Assembly: GCA_932222125.1 (NCBI GenBank)
Contig: CAKNZJ010000047.1
Span: 1-44,180, forward strand
Direction of reading: 5' to 3'
Source: an uncultured Clostridia bacterium
GTDB taxonomy: Bacteria; Bacillota; Clostridia; Oscillospirales; Oscillospiraceae
Length of the DNA: 44,180 bases
Positions 15,974-23,006 of this stretch are shown in pieces. Under the pieces are notes generated by a model, which saw nothing but the letters and a program-made list of their open reading frames with translations, did not search any database and had not been told where the DNA came from. Position 1 is the stretch's first letter. Every line of letters begins with the position of its first letter. The translations under genes were made by a program, and so were the position numbers.

Positions 15974-16138
15974 TCAGGTAAGGCTCTGTACAATGGCCTG
16001 CATTTCCTGCCGGGAGCCAGCTTGGCTGGCCTGGGCCACTATCTGACAGCGCTCCTTCGGCGAGAGGATGGAGAAGCGATGCATGGCTTGCTCGTTTTGG
16101 GCTAAGGTCATCATCAATCCCACTGGGATGTCATTCAT
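15974..16138 (-). CDS. Small helical hypothetical protein (54 residues)
   Basis: The minus strand encodes MNDIPVGLMMTLAQNEQAMH followed by FSILSPKERCQIVAQA and a helical end (SRQEMQAIVQSL). GAGGTGA lies about eight bases before the ATG at 16138. Its stop is 14 bases before the next small gene, so the pair forms an operon. The composition (two amphipathic helices with an S-x-x-E-R turn) is typical of short Clostridia proteins of unknown role. Confidence 0.75.
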   Translation of the reverse strand: MNDIPVGLMMTLAQNEQAMHRFSILSPKERCQIVAQASQAGSRQEMQAIVQSLT

Positions 16139-16336
16139 CAAAATCACCTCTGAACTAGTTTATCCGGGAATCGGAAAGAGTAGACGATGAAAAGACTGAT
16201 GGACTATCCATAATTAAGGAATAAGCGTTGTGCTTCATTTAACTTGTTCTTTTCAAGGGAAAAGGAGTGCTTTCTTTTTATACGGAGGAATAGATAAAAT
16301 AATAGCTGCGGTAAAAACCCATTGAAAACAAAAGAA
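16139..16336. other. Intergenic region left of the element border
   Basis: About 200 bases with no gene. It holds the ribosome site of the small minus-strand gene and AT-rich sequence; I see no further structure. Confidence 0.4.
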
Positions 16337-16374
16337 AAAGCTGCAATCCATTACAAACAAAGGATTGCAGCTTT
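16337..16374 (-). terminator. Native terminator of the tRNA-Ser 3' flank
   Basis: Read on minus, AAAGCTGCAATCC pairs with GGATTGCAGCTTT around a 12-base loop and is followed by CTTTTGTTTT. It immediately follows the CCA of the tRNA-Ser fragment, marking the start of undisturbed chromosome. Confidence 0.85.
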
Positions 16375-16400
16375 GGCGGAGTGGGAGGGATTCGAACCCA
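16374..16400 (-). other. Displaced tRNA-Ser 3' end, attachment site beside the integrase
   Basis: On minus, TGGGTTCGAATCCCTCCCACTCCGCCA is the T loop plus acceptor 3' strand of a tRNA with discriminator G, characteristic of tRNA-Ser. The 5' half of the T stem cannot be completed from the bases upstream, so only the 3' part is here. The integrase gene ends 67 bases away and is transcribed toward it. The intact tRNA-Ser and the other border must lie beyond the right end of the window. Confidence 0.8.
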
Positions 16401-16466
16401 TGTAAACACTTAAAAATATATGTATTTTCAAGCATTTTAAATATTGTTAGCATTTTTGTTAGCATT

Positions 16467-17522
16467 TTATGCATCTGATTTGTTGTTTGAATTAAAAAAT
16501 GCTTTAAATTCTTCGGTGTATTTTGGAATATCAGATTTGGCAATATGGGTATAGATTTTGCGCATTGTCTGGTAGTCGGACCAGCCGCCGATTTCCATGA
16601 CGATCTTCTCTGGAACACCAAGATGGTAAGCAAGGGAAACGAAACTATGACGCAGACCGTGGACCCCCACCAAAGGCAGTTTGTTTTCTGCACAGATTTT
16701 ATTAATTCTACGCAGAATCATATCTTCATTACACCGAACCACCATTCCGCTGTCTTGTCTGGCAGCCTGTAGCGCTTCAAGAAGCTCTCTAAGCATAATG
16801 GGAACAGTCCGGTTAGAAGCCGTGTTCTTATTTTCTTTTTTCTGGACAAGCTGGTGTTTGTCATTGGGGACTGCGGCGCCACGCACTTTGATCAACTGCT
16901 TTTTTAGGTCTACATTCTCCCAACGAAGAGCAAGAATCTCAGAGCGGCGCAAGCTGGATAGGGCCAGCAGAGCGGGAATTTCAATATTTGTTCCGTGGAC
17001 GGCTTGAATAAATGGCCTGATCTGCTCTGGCTCTAAAAAGGGGCGCTCATTGGAGATGACCTGTGGGAGCTTGACCTTTGGGGGAGGATTACCAGTGGTA
17101 TCCGCAATAACAGAAACAAGCAGGCCCCAGGCATTTTTTAAGGTTTTGGCAGAGCATAGCTTTGCTTCTGCATTGCAGATTGCCTGCCAATCATCATCGG
17201 CGATGTCGGATAGGGACTTGTCCATGATGGTGGAAAATCTGGACTTGCGGATTGTCCTGTATCCGCGGATGGTAGCAGGGGAGAGGACCGCATCCCGCTT
17301 TGCAATATAGGTATCTGTTGCTTCACCAAGCGTAGGTAGTTTGGAGGGGATTGGCCCAGAAGGGTTAGCTCGTTTGCCAGCCATATATTCAGCCTTGATA
17401 AATTGAGCTTGCCTGGAGCACTCTTTTTCTGTTTTGGCTGTAATTGGGATACTTTCCCCGCCAAGGCGCAACTGGATAAACCAACTGCCGGATGTCAATT
17501 TTCTGGCTTTTGGAACCTTCAT
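16467..17522 (-). CDS. int: Phage-type tyrosine integrase
   Basis: A 351-residue tyrosine recombinase. An N-terminal arm-binding part (SGSWFIQLRLGGESI) is followed by a core-binding SAM-like domain (about 62-150) and the catalytic domain with R192 in SSLRRSEIL, H288-x-x-R291 in HGLRHSFVSL, W314 in GGWSD and the nucleophile Y324 in RKIYTHI. It inserts and removes the element at the tRNA-Ser 3' end located just downstream. Length and all catalytic residues are normal, so the enzyme appears intact. The ATG at 17522 lacks a strong ribosome site (GAGGTG lies seven bases upstream). Confidence 0.95.
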   Translation of the reverse strand: MKVPKARKLTSGSWFIQLRLGGESIPITAKTEKECSRQAQFIKAEYMAGKRANPSGPIPSKLPTLGEATDTYIAKRDAVLSPATIRGYRTIRKSRFSTIMDKSLSDIADDDWQAICNAEAKLCSAKTLKNAWGLLVSVIADTTGNPPPKVKLPQVISNERPFLEPEQIRPFIQAVHGTNIEIPALLALSSLRRSEILALRWENVDLKKQLIKVRGAAVPNDKHQLVQKKENKNTASNRTVPIMLRELLEALQAARQDSGMVVRCNEDMILRRINKICAENKLPLVGVHGLRHSFVSLAYHLGVPEKIVMEIGGWSDYQTMRKIYTHIAKSDIPKYTEEFKAFFNSNNKSDA

Positions 17523-17594
17523 ATATCACCTCTATAACCGTCCTGGTGTAAGCAGCACCGGGGCGGGTTTTTTATGAGAGATATGGAGTTAATA

Positions 17595-18938
17595 TCAACT
17601 GGGGAATTCATTTGCAGAGATGGTCTCCGTGTCCAGATTCCCGTTAGGCTGGGGATACAGGGTCAGGGTCCAGCCCTGGTAGGAATCCCCATCCTCATAA
17701 AATTCAAACGTATCGTCACACTTCCGATAGAGGGTATCCGAGCCAAAGAGATCATCGAGACCGTACCAGGCGCTACCGGTGGCGTAATAGATTTCATAGT
17801 CACCCAATGGGACAAACACTTTGGCAGACTGACCGCCCCGAACATAGAAGGACATTTTGTTCCAGACAGCGTTGTGTAAAGGGTCTAATACGATATAGTA
17901 GTCGTTTTCACCTTGGGTTACGATGGAAAGGGGGGCCAGGGCTTCTTCTCCAGGTTCCTCAAAGATGTACCCGTTGTCTGGGCGGGGGAGTACCTGGGCG
18001 GATGTAGTTTCTCTCTCTTCTCGGTCCCATCGGCCAAGGCTAGTGATTCTTGGCGGCCTGGTTGCGTTTATTACCTGTTCCAGTATGCTATCTGATTGGC
18101 GGCGATCTGACCATTCAGCGAAATCGCCAGTAGACCCGCCAAGGCAGGTAAGGCAGTCAGTACGGCTATCCTGATGGGCCAGATAGAGGCTGGCGTAATA
18201 AACACGATTGGATATGGAAATCTGGGCCACATACCGGCAGGAAGCCCGGTGGACCAGTGAGCTGCTACGGCTGCCAACAAAGAGGGCGTTGGTATCTGTG
18301 GTGGTGTAGGGGGAAGTAGAAGTAGATGAAGCCCTGGCCGTGGACTGGCGATAGGAGATGGCATACCAAAGCCATAGGCCAAAGAGGGATGCCACGCAGA
18401 GGACAAATATTACAGCCGGCTTACGGGATTTGCAGGGAGCAGAAGCCGGGGACGGTTCCGGAGCATCTTTACTGTCTGCATTGTCAAGGGGGCTAGGGTC
18501 AATGGGGCGCAGGATGAGCCTCCCCCGGTGCCGCTGGGCGGGGGCTTGCTCCTGCGATGTGGGCTGGGAGATGTCAGATATAGAAGGTTCGATGGTCTCC
18601 GGCTTGTCCAGCGGTTGAGGTGGATCATTTGGCATGGCTGTCTGTTTGGAATCAGGAGATGTTTCCGGCTGGGAAGGTGTGGGCTGGTCATCCTCTTCTT
18701 CCGACTGCTTCCGATCCACCCGGCGGCAAAGATAGCGGGCGGTGAAAATAGATACAAGGAGAGACAGAAGCGCAATAAGACCCTTTATCCCCGCTGCATT
18801 GATGGGATCTCCTGGAATATGGATCGGGATATAGGTGGACAGAGCGTAAGCCAGAAGGCAAAGAAACCAAATCAAAATCTTTTTGGGGAGTGTTCTCCGA
18901 TTTTTTTCGCAGGCTGAACGGCTGACATATTTAATCAC
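17595..18938 (-). CDS. Membrane-anchored exported protein with a His/Cys motif (possible lysogenic-conversion gene)
   Basis: A 447-residue protein with membrane segments at about 20-38, 50-70 and 174-193, a long Pro/Ser/Glu-rich cytoplasmic-type linker between the second and third, and then an external part. That part has an H230-x3-C234 ... C262-x2-C265 arrangement that could bind zinc or form disulfides, then a ~120-residue C-terminal beta-rich domain (GDYEIYYATGSAWYG). It lies between integrase and repressor, the usual place for genes expressed in the lysogen. The start (GTG at 18938) is uncertain because no good ribosome site precedes it. Function unknown; superinfection exclusion or surface change are guesses. 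Confidence 0.7.
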   Translation of the reverse strand: MIKYVSRSACEKNRRTLPKKILIWFLCLLAYALSTYIPIHIPGDPINAAGIKGLIALLSLLVSIFTARYLCRRVDRKQSEEEDDQPTPSQPETSPDSKQTAMPNDPPQPLDKPETIEPSISDISQPTSQEQAPAQRHRGRLILRPIDPSPLDNADSKDAPEPSPASAPCKSRKPAVIFVLCVASLFGLWLWYAISYRQSTARASSTSTSPYTTTDTNALFVGSRSSSLVHRASCRYVAQISISNRVYYASLYLAHQDSRTDCLTCLGGSTGDFAEWSDRRQSDSILEQVINATRPPRITSLGRWDREERETTSAQVLPRPDNGYIFEEPGEEALAPLSIVTQGENDYYIVLDPLHNAVWNKMSFYVRGGQSAKVFVPLGDYEIYYATGSAWYGLDDLFGSDTLYRKCDDTFEFYEDGDSYQGWTLTLYPQPNGNLDTETISANEFPS

Positions 18939-18989
18939 TCCAGTCTCATAGTTTTCTTTTGTGCATTTCAGCGCAATCCGGCGAATGGG

Positions 18990-19616
18990 TTATTTTACCG
19001 CGCTGAGAAAGTGGACAGCCTTGCCCAAGATGCGGATTTGATCTAGTTGGCTGCCGGTGTAAACCATAGGGGGATAGGCGGGATTGTCTGGCATGAGGGT
19101 GAGGACGCCATCTGCGCGATAGATCCGCTTTAAGGTGGTCTCCTCTTCGATGAGTACCACGGCAATTTCGCCATCTTCCACATCGGGCTGCTGCCGGACA
19201 AATACAATGTCTCCATCATAAATCCGGGCGCCGGTCATACTGTCCCCCCGGCAGCGCAAGCAGAAGTCGGCGCGGAGATCGCCGGGGAAGTTGATATATT
19301 CGGTGATATTCTGCTCCGCCAGAATTGGGGTGCCGCAGGCAATATCCCCCACCAGGGGATAGGTACGGCTGGGAGGAAGGGGAGATATATCATTTGGAAG
19401 TGGATGAGGGCTAAACTCTTCCCATCCCATCAAATAGGCTGGAGTAGTCTGCAAAGCATTGGCAATGGGTGTAAGTTTATCTATACCCATTTTTTCGATG
19501 TCCCCATTTTCGTATCTGTAAACAGTAGAGGGTGATATGTTTAATTGTTGTGCTACTTGTTCAGCACTCATACCAATTTGTTTTCTTCTGGCTTTTATTC
19601 TTTCCCCGACTGTCAT
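18990..19616 (-). CDS. LexA/CI-type phage repressor (XRE HTH plus S24 peptidase)
   Basis: A 208-residue repressor. Residues 1-65 form an XRE helix-turn-helix (SAEQVAQQLNISPSTVYRYE). The C-terminal half is an S24 self-cleavage domain with S126 in GDSMTGARIYDGD and K163 in TTLKRIYRADG, and a likely cleavage bond C94-G95 in DIACGTPIL; Cys-Gly is also the UmuD site. It would hold the prophage silent and cleave itself with RecA after DNA damage. The start at 19616 is preceded by AAAGGGTGGG; the longer upstream reading crosses the control region and is not used. A Cro-like gene is divergent. Confidence 0.93.
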   Translation of the reverse strand: MTVGERIKARRKQIGMSAEQVAQQLNISPSTVYRYENGDIEKMGIDKLTPIANALQTTPAYLMGWEEFSPHPLPNDISPLPPSRTYPLVGDIACGTPILAEQNITEYINFPGDLRADFCLRCRGDSMTGARIYDGDIVFVRQQPDVEDGEIAVVLIEEETTLKRIYRADGVLTLMPDNPAYPPMVYTGSQLDQIRILGKAVHFLSAVK

Positions 19617-19798
19617 GTTGCCCACCCTTTTAAACAGTAATAGCTTTATTTTACATGAGTTCTTGCAAATATGCAATACAAAAGCAACGATTTGCTCGCT
19701 TTTGTGCAACACAAACAATATAAGAGAAATTTGTTTGGTGATTATTCCATCTTGAATACTCGCATATAAGCGAGAAATGAAATAGAGGAGGTGAAATA
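19617..19798. promoter_or_regulatory. Immunity control region between repressor and Cro-like gene
   Basis: For the repressor (minus) TTGCAT (19676-19671), 17 bases and TAAAAT (19653-19648) form a promoter. For the Cro-like gene, TTGTTT (19731-19736), 18 bases and AATACT (19755-19760) are a weaker candidate. The perfect palindrome CTCGC-ATATAA-GCGAG at 19759-19774 overlaps that -10 and is a probable operator. Related half-sites (TTGCTCGC near 19692, TTGCAAATATGCAA at 19663-19676, and CTCGCGTATTCGCAAG just after the Cro-like gene) suggest several binding sites. Confidence 0.65.
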
Positions 19799-20008
19799 AT
19801 GCCAATAGCGATAGAGCAGGTGAAACATCGCATGTGTGACTTAGGGATAACCGTGAAGGAGGTAGCGTCTGAGTTGGATATTAATGAAAGCACTTACTAT
19901 CGCAAGATAGCAAACAATGGGGATACGTTTAGTATTGGGCAAATTCAGCGGTTGGCTGAATTTTTAAAATTGACTAAAATGGAGGCACGAGAGATTTTTT
20001 TGCCTTAA
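19799..20008 (+). CDS. Cro-like helix-turn-helix regulator
   Basis: A 69-residue protein with an HTH (GITVKEVASELDINESTYYR) and a helical C-terminus (SIGQIQRLAEFLKLTKMEAR) ending in EIFLP. The size, divergent position from the CI-type repressor and strong AGAGGAGG ribosome site fit a Cro-type switch protein that starts the lytic programme. Only 91 bases further on there are no lytic genes, so its target operon seems lost or reduced. Confidence 0.85.
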   Translation: MPIAIEQVKHRMCDLGITVKEVASELDINESTYYRKIANNGDTFSIGQIQRLAEFLKLTKMEAREIFLP

Positions 20009-20159
20009 AACTCGCGTATTCGCAAGATTCGGGGAATGGGATGAAGCACCATGGGCAACATCCGAGCGGGAAGGGGGGTATATCAAGATTTGTTTTTAGT
20101 CACTCAACCAAGCCAATAAGAAACCAGCTAGAGGAGACCTGACCAGTTAAGCCCATCGG
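20009..20159. other. Short gap after the Cro-like gene
   Basis: About 150 bases. It starts with an operator-like imperfect palindrome, CTCGCGTATTCGCAAG (20011-20026), resembling the 19759-19774 palindrome. I see no trustworthy gene; a 33-codon open stretch from 20041 has no ribosome site. Confidence 0.4.
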
Positions 20160-20654
20160 TCACTTGCGATTCTTAAAACGTTTAATTTTTTCAATGATAG
20201 CACTAAACAGCGCGCTCAGAAAAAGCAAACCATAAAATACAATGCTGAAAATCATAGAGACATAAAAAAAGATGGACTTGATAGTGGACATGATGACAGA
20301 AAAGAGAGACGGCTCTTTTTCAGAAGTGCTCTTGGAGTTAGAAGATCCGCTGTTTCTACGGGATCTGGAGGAGGAACTCCCGGAATCTCCGTCCCAATCA
20401 GAGACATATCGGCCAGTCCTACAGTCCGGGTTGCATCGGGAGCACGGTTCATACCCAGCTCGTTCTGCCCGTTCAATAGTCATAGATCGACTACTGTGAA
20501 GGTGGGTGCAGTCGAGCCGATGGTATTTGGTACCGCTGTCCGTGGCATAGACAACGGTGTCAGATGGGACAGTGTAGGCAAGCGCTGTGGTTACGGAGAG
20601 AGGCAGAAAGAGAAGTAAGGTAAGCAGCATGGAAGAAAATATTCTAAATTTCAA
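20160..20654 (-). CDS. Small exported protein with His/Cys motif and C-terminal membrane anchor
   Basis: A 164-residue protein starting with TTG preceded by GGAGGTG (seven-base spacing). It has a signal peptide (hydrophobic run MLLTLLLFLPLSV, Ala-x-Ala-type end TALA at about residue 25) and then the motif GTKYHRLDCTHL ... YEPCSRCNPDC, that is H-x3-C ... C-x2-C as in the larger exported protein left of the repressor. A Ser/Arg-rich linker and a C-terminal membrane segment (about 125-155) follow. H-x3-C ... C-x2-C modules recall Ada-like zinc sites. Its place beside the immunity region suggests lysogen expression. Function unknown. Confidence 0.7.
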   Translation of the reverse strand: MKFRIFSSMLLTLLLFLPLSVTTALAYTVPSDTVVYATDSGTKYHRLDCTHLHSSRSMTIERAERAGYEPCSRCNPDCRTGRYVSDWDGDSGSSSSRSRRNSGSSNSKSTSEKEPSLFSVIMSTIKSIFFYVSMIFSIVFYGLLFLSALFSAIIEKIKRFKNRK

Positions 20655-20719
20655 GGGGACACCTCCTTGGAGCGGGAAAGGGGGATAGAAACACGGAGAA
20701 AAGTAAGACATACAAGCGG

Positions 20720-20881
20720 ATGTCTATTAATCTTCCGCAAGAGCTGGATAGAGTTGTTCTGGATCTGCGCAAGACAGAAGAGTATTGCCGTTGTTCTTAT
20801 GTAGAGATTATCCGGATTTTGATGACGGAGGGGGCGAAGGCTTTGGCTGAGCATCGTCAGGATAGCGGCGTGAAAGTGTGA
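20720..20881 (+). CDS. Small ribbon-helix-helix (CopG/Arc-type) protein
   Basis: A 53-residue frame begins MSINLPQELDRVVLDLRKTE, preceded in frame by KTYKR without a start codon. The beta strand RMSINLP followed by two helices is the ribbon-helix-helix pattern of small phage and plasmid regulators. No strong ribosome site is visible before the ATG at 20720, so the true start is uncertain. It is divergent from the exported protein gene at 20654 and could regulate it. Confidence 0.55.
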   Translation: MSINLPQELDRVVLDLRKTEEYCRCSYVEIIRILMTEGAKALAEHRQDSGVKV

Positions 20882-20999
20882 TTTTAAATTCTGTCGTTGA
20901 ATTCTGACGCTTCTTTCGCGTTGCCGCTTTATAACTCGATAGCCAGAAGGTTAGTAGAGCAGCGAGAAGTGGGGGAGCAAAGGCGAGGAAAATGTCCAT
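20808..20999 (-). CDS. Possible small membrane protein
   Basis: A 63-residue frame with one N-terminal hydrophobic segment (DIFLAFAPPLLAALLTFWLS) followed by a basic tail. AAAGGA lies about ten bases before the ATG. It overlaps the 3' end of the plus-strand ribbon-helix-helix gene by 74 bases on the opposite strand, so one of the two may be spurious. The hydrophobic N-terminus plus positive residues is the main support. Confidence 0.4.
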   Translation of the reverse strand: MDIFLAFAPPLLAALLTFWLSSYKAATRKKRQNSTTEFKITLSRRYPDDAQPKPSPPPSSKSG

Positions 21000-21354
21000 C
21001 CAGAACCATCCTTTATAGTTTGATAGCGGTAGAATACATCAAAAAATAAGATGTGTAAAGATGCAGAGAAAATAGTGTTCGTCAAAATACAGATAAAATA
21101 TAAAAATGAAGAGAAAGGTCCTGAAAAACAAGTAAAAAAGTAATCAATTTTAAAAATATATTTTTAAAATTGAAAAGGGAAATTATAAGGATTGTGCAAG
21201 TCTACAAAGTTTTCTCAGGCAAAATAAATGATATTGACAGGAAAAATCTTGCGCTTTGGATGATATTTACAACTTTTTAAGCAAAAACTTGTCCGGCAGC
21301 GGATAAAGAATCCATTGCCGGACAGATAAAAATCAGATATGGGGGGGTATATCA
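21000..21354. other. AT-rich intergenic region with one hairpin
   Basis: About 350 AT-rich bases. The only distinct structure is GTCCGGCA (21291-21298) pairing with TGCCGGAC (21316-21323), followed by AGATAAAAA. It lies in the leader of the next gene, whose ribosome site is the GGGGGG just before 21355. Confidence 0.45.
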
Positions 21355-21828
21355 ATGCCAAAGTTAAGAATGACCGAGCAGCAGCGCAGGGAAAGGGTAC
21401 TGGTTGGCGCGGTTGCCAGAGCGATGGCGGAGGAGGATCTACATACAGACGCGCAGGCTGGACAGTTTGTAGGGATTCCGGAGAGCTCGTTCTGGAGGTA
21501 TCGCCGGGATAAATTTCAGAAAATCCCATTTCAGCAATTTTGTAAGATGGCCCGCAGGCTGAATTTAACCGGGCGGGAAGTGTGCGCGGCCATTGGTATC
21601 CCATATGCCGATGACGGCATTTGGAATGGGATGGCGGAGCCCGCCCTCCCATCAGAAAGGATACCACTCTGCTCCGTTCCCGCCTGCGGCAGACTGTGCC
21701 CGCTGGGTGTGATAAATTCACCTTGTTCTCTCAAAAAAAGAGAGGCAAGGTGCAAACAAGACACCCTGCCTGTCCATTATGCCGCTTTTGGCAATATCTC
21801 GTTTTTGATAACATCACCAATCATTTGA
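21355..21828 (+). CDS. Phage HTH regulator with a chimeric C-terminus at an island junction
   Basis: The first ~85 residues look like a small phage DNA-binding protein: DAQAGQFVGIPESSFWRYRR as HTH, then QFCKMARRLNLTGREVCAAI and GIPYAD, where such proteins normally end soon after. The remaining ~70 residues are Cys/Pro-rich, read into the terminator of the converging ParB-like pseudogene and overlap its coding end, and do not look like a domain. I infer that the native stop was lost when the defence island joined here, near 21615-21735. The protein may still be made with an added tail. Confidence 0.6.
   Translation: MPKLRMTEQQRRERVLVGAVARAMAEEDLHTDAQAGQFVGIPESSFWRYRRDKFQKIPFQQFCKMARRLNLTGREVCAAIGIPYADDGIWNGMAEPALPSERIPLCSVPACGRLCPLGVINSPCSLKKREARCKQDTLPVHYAAFGNISFLITSPII
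21732..21770 (-). terminator. Terminator of the ParB-like pseudogene
   Basis: On minus GGCAGGGTG and CACCTTGCC pair (one G-T pair) around TCTTGTTTG, followed by a TCTCTTTTTTT run. It lies seven bases after the ParB-like stop. Confidence 0.8.
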
Positions 21829-22661
21829 AACACCCGGGCCAGCTCATATGACTCCTGTACAGAGTCCTCAATTTCATCCTGTCTCATGCGGGTACACTCT
21901 ACCCAACAGTGTACATTTTCCAGCGTTGGCATCAAAAGAACCGCTTTTTCGTAGGCTTTGCAGAACAGGGCCGCAATTTTATGTCTGTGCTCCGATTCCG
22001 CATCCATCTGGTCGATTTCCTGCACAGCCGACAGTATCTCGGCAACGGCGGATTCCTGATCCTCCAGCGGCAGTTGCTGAAACGGCTTTTAGAATTTTCC
22101 AACCTCGGTTGACGGATACTTTTTTGCTTTCCAGCGCCTCTTTCAATGATTGGGGCGCACTCTTGGCCAATTGTGTGATTCTGCCCATGGTCTGCTCCCC
22201 AATGCCGACGGCCTGAGCCATTTCCTTGCGGGTGTCCGTAGGAGCATAACCTTTTGGCGAATTCACCAAAAGGTCGTTGCGGGTTCCCTGATTCGCTCTT
22301 GCCCGGCTTCGATTTCCGGCCTTAGCTTCAAGGCGATCTGGCCCAATTCCCACTTGTCCAGATTGTGGCGGCCCTTCTGCGTGTCCAGCGCCCATTGTTT
22401 GGCCTCCAATAAATCAGCGAATGAGAACACCAGCATTCTGAACGGCAGGCCATGTTTCTCGCAGATACGGAAGCGGTTGTGTCCGTCCACAATAACCATG
22501 CCCTCGTTGACGATGATGGGGGTATAACAACCATTTCCTAGGATATCCCGCTCTAACGAAGAAAACTGCTCTCCGCTTAACGGCGGGAGCAGTTGTTCCA
22601 TCTCCAGCAGAACGACAGAGGTCCGCTCAGAGCTGTTATATTCGGTTTTTGTGTTTTGCAA
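21777..22661 (-). pseudogene. ParB-like nuclease-domain protein, broken by two one-base frameshifts
   Basis: The N-terminal frame (TTG start at 22661 with AGGAG eight bases upstream) gives a ParB/sulfiredoxin-type domain: NGCYTPIIVNEGMVIVDGHN followed by CEKHGLPF and KWELGQIALKLRPEIEA. A missing base in the CCGGG run near 22312-22318 shifts the frame; the sequence continues as ANQGTRNDLLVNSPKGYAP with a KorB-like HTH (EMAQAVGIGEQTMGRIT). An extra T near 22084-22088 shifts it again, after which QQLPLEDQESAVAEILSAVQ leads into a helical C-terminus ending at 21777. Correcting both restores one protein of about 294 residues. Such proteins are common on integrative elements. Promoter and terminator are intact. 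Confidence 0.85.
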
Positions 22662-22973
22662 AGTACCATCTCCTTCCGTTTGATTGATGAGCCTTCGCCG
22701 CAAATTGCCGTTCTACCCAATCCGGTTCCTGGCAGGCAACCTTGCTTGGCGCTGTGCCGTATGCTTTTCTTGGCTTGCTCGTTCAAACTGAAGTCATGGC
22801 AAACTTCCCCGAAAAGTATCTGATTGGACGGTCATTTACTTTTGCCCCAAGGCAGAACGGCACCTGGGTGTGCAGCGAAAACCTGTAAATGAAATCCAAT
22901 CTCTTTCGAGAAAGCCTGTATGTATGAAAACCAAAACAAAACAATAATTTTCGATAATATCGCTGTGCAAGGG
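22662..22973 (-). other. Long leader upstream of the ParB-like pseudogene
   Basis: About 310 bases between the predicted transcription start and the ParB-like start. Three short frames on the minus strand (for example one starting NEQAKKSIRHSAKQGCLPG after a lost start codon) could be relics of a small upstream gene, but I cannot identify any. No clear RNA fold is visible by eye. Confidence 0.35.
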
Positions 22974-23002
22974 AGTGTAACATCTGCAGAAAGGTTTGTC
23001 AA
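22974..23002 (-). promoter_or_regulatory. Near-consensus promoter toward the ParB-like gene
   Basis: On minus TTGACA (23002-22997), a 17-base spacer and TACACT (22979-22974) form a strong sigma-A promoter located directly after the helicase pseudogene stop. It shows that the ParB-like gene was an independent unit. Confidence 0.8.
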
Positions 23003-23006
23003 CCCC

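Noticed and set aside
17536..17572. Possible plus-strand terminator before the integrase start
   Set aside because: The stem is imperfect and no plus-strand gene ends there; the T run may be chance.
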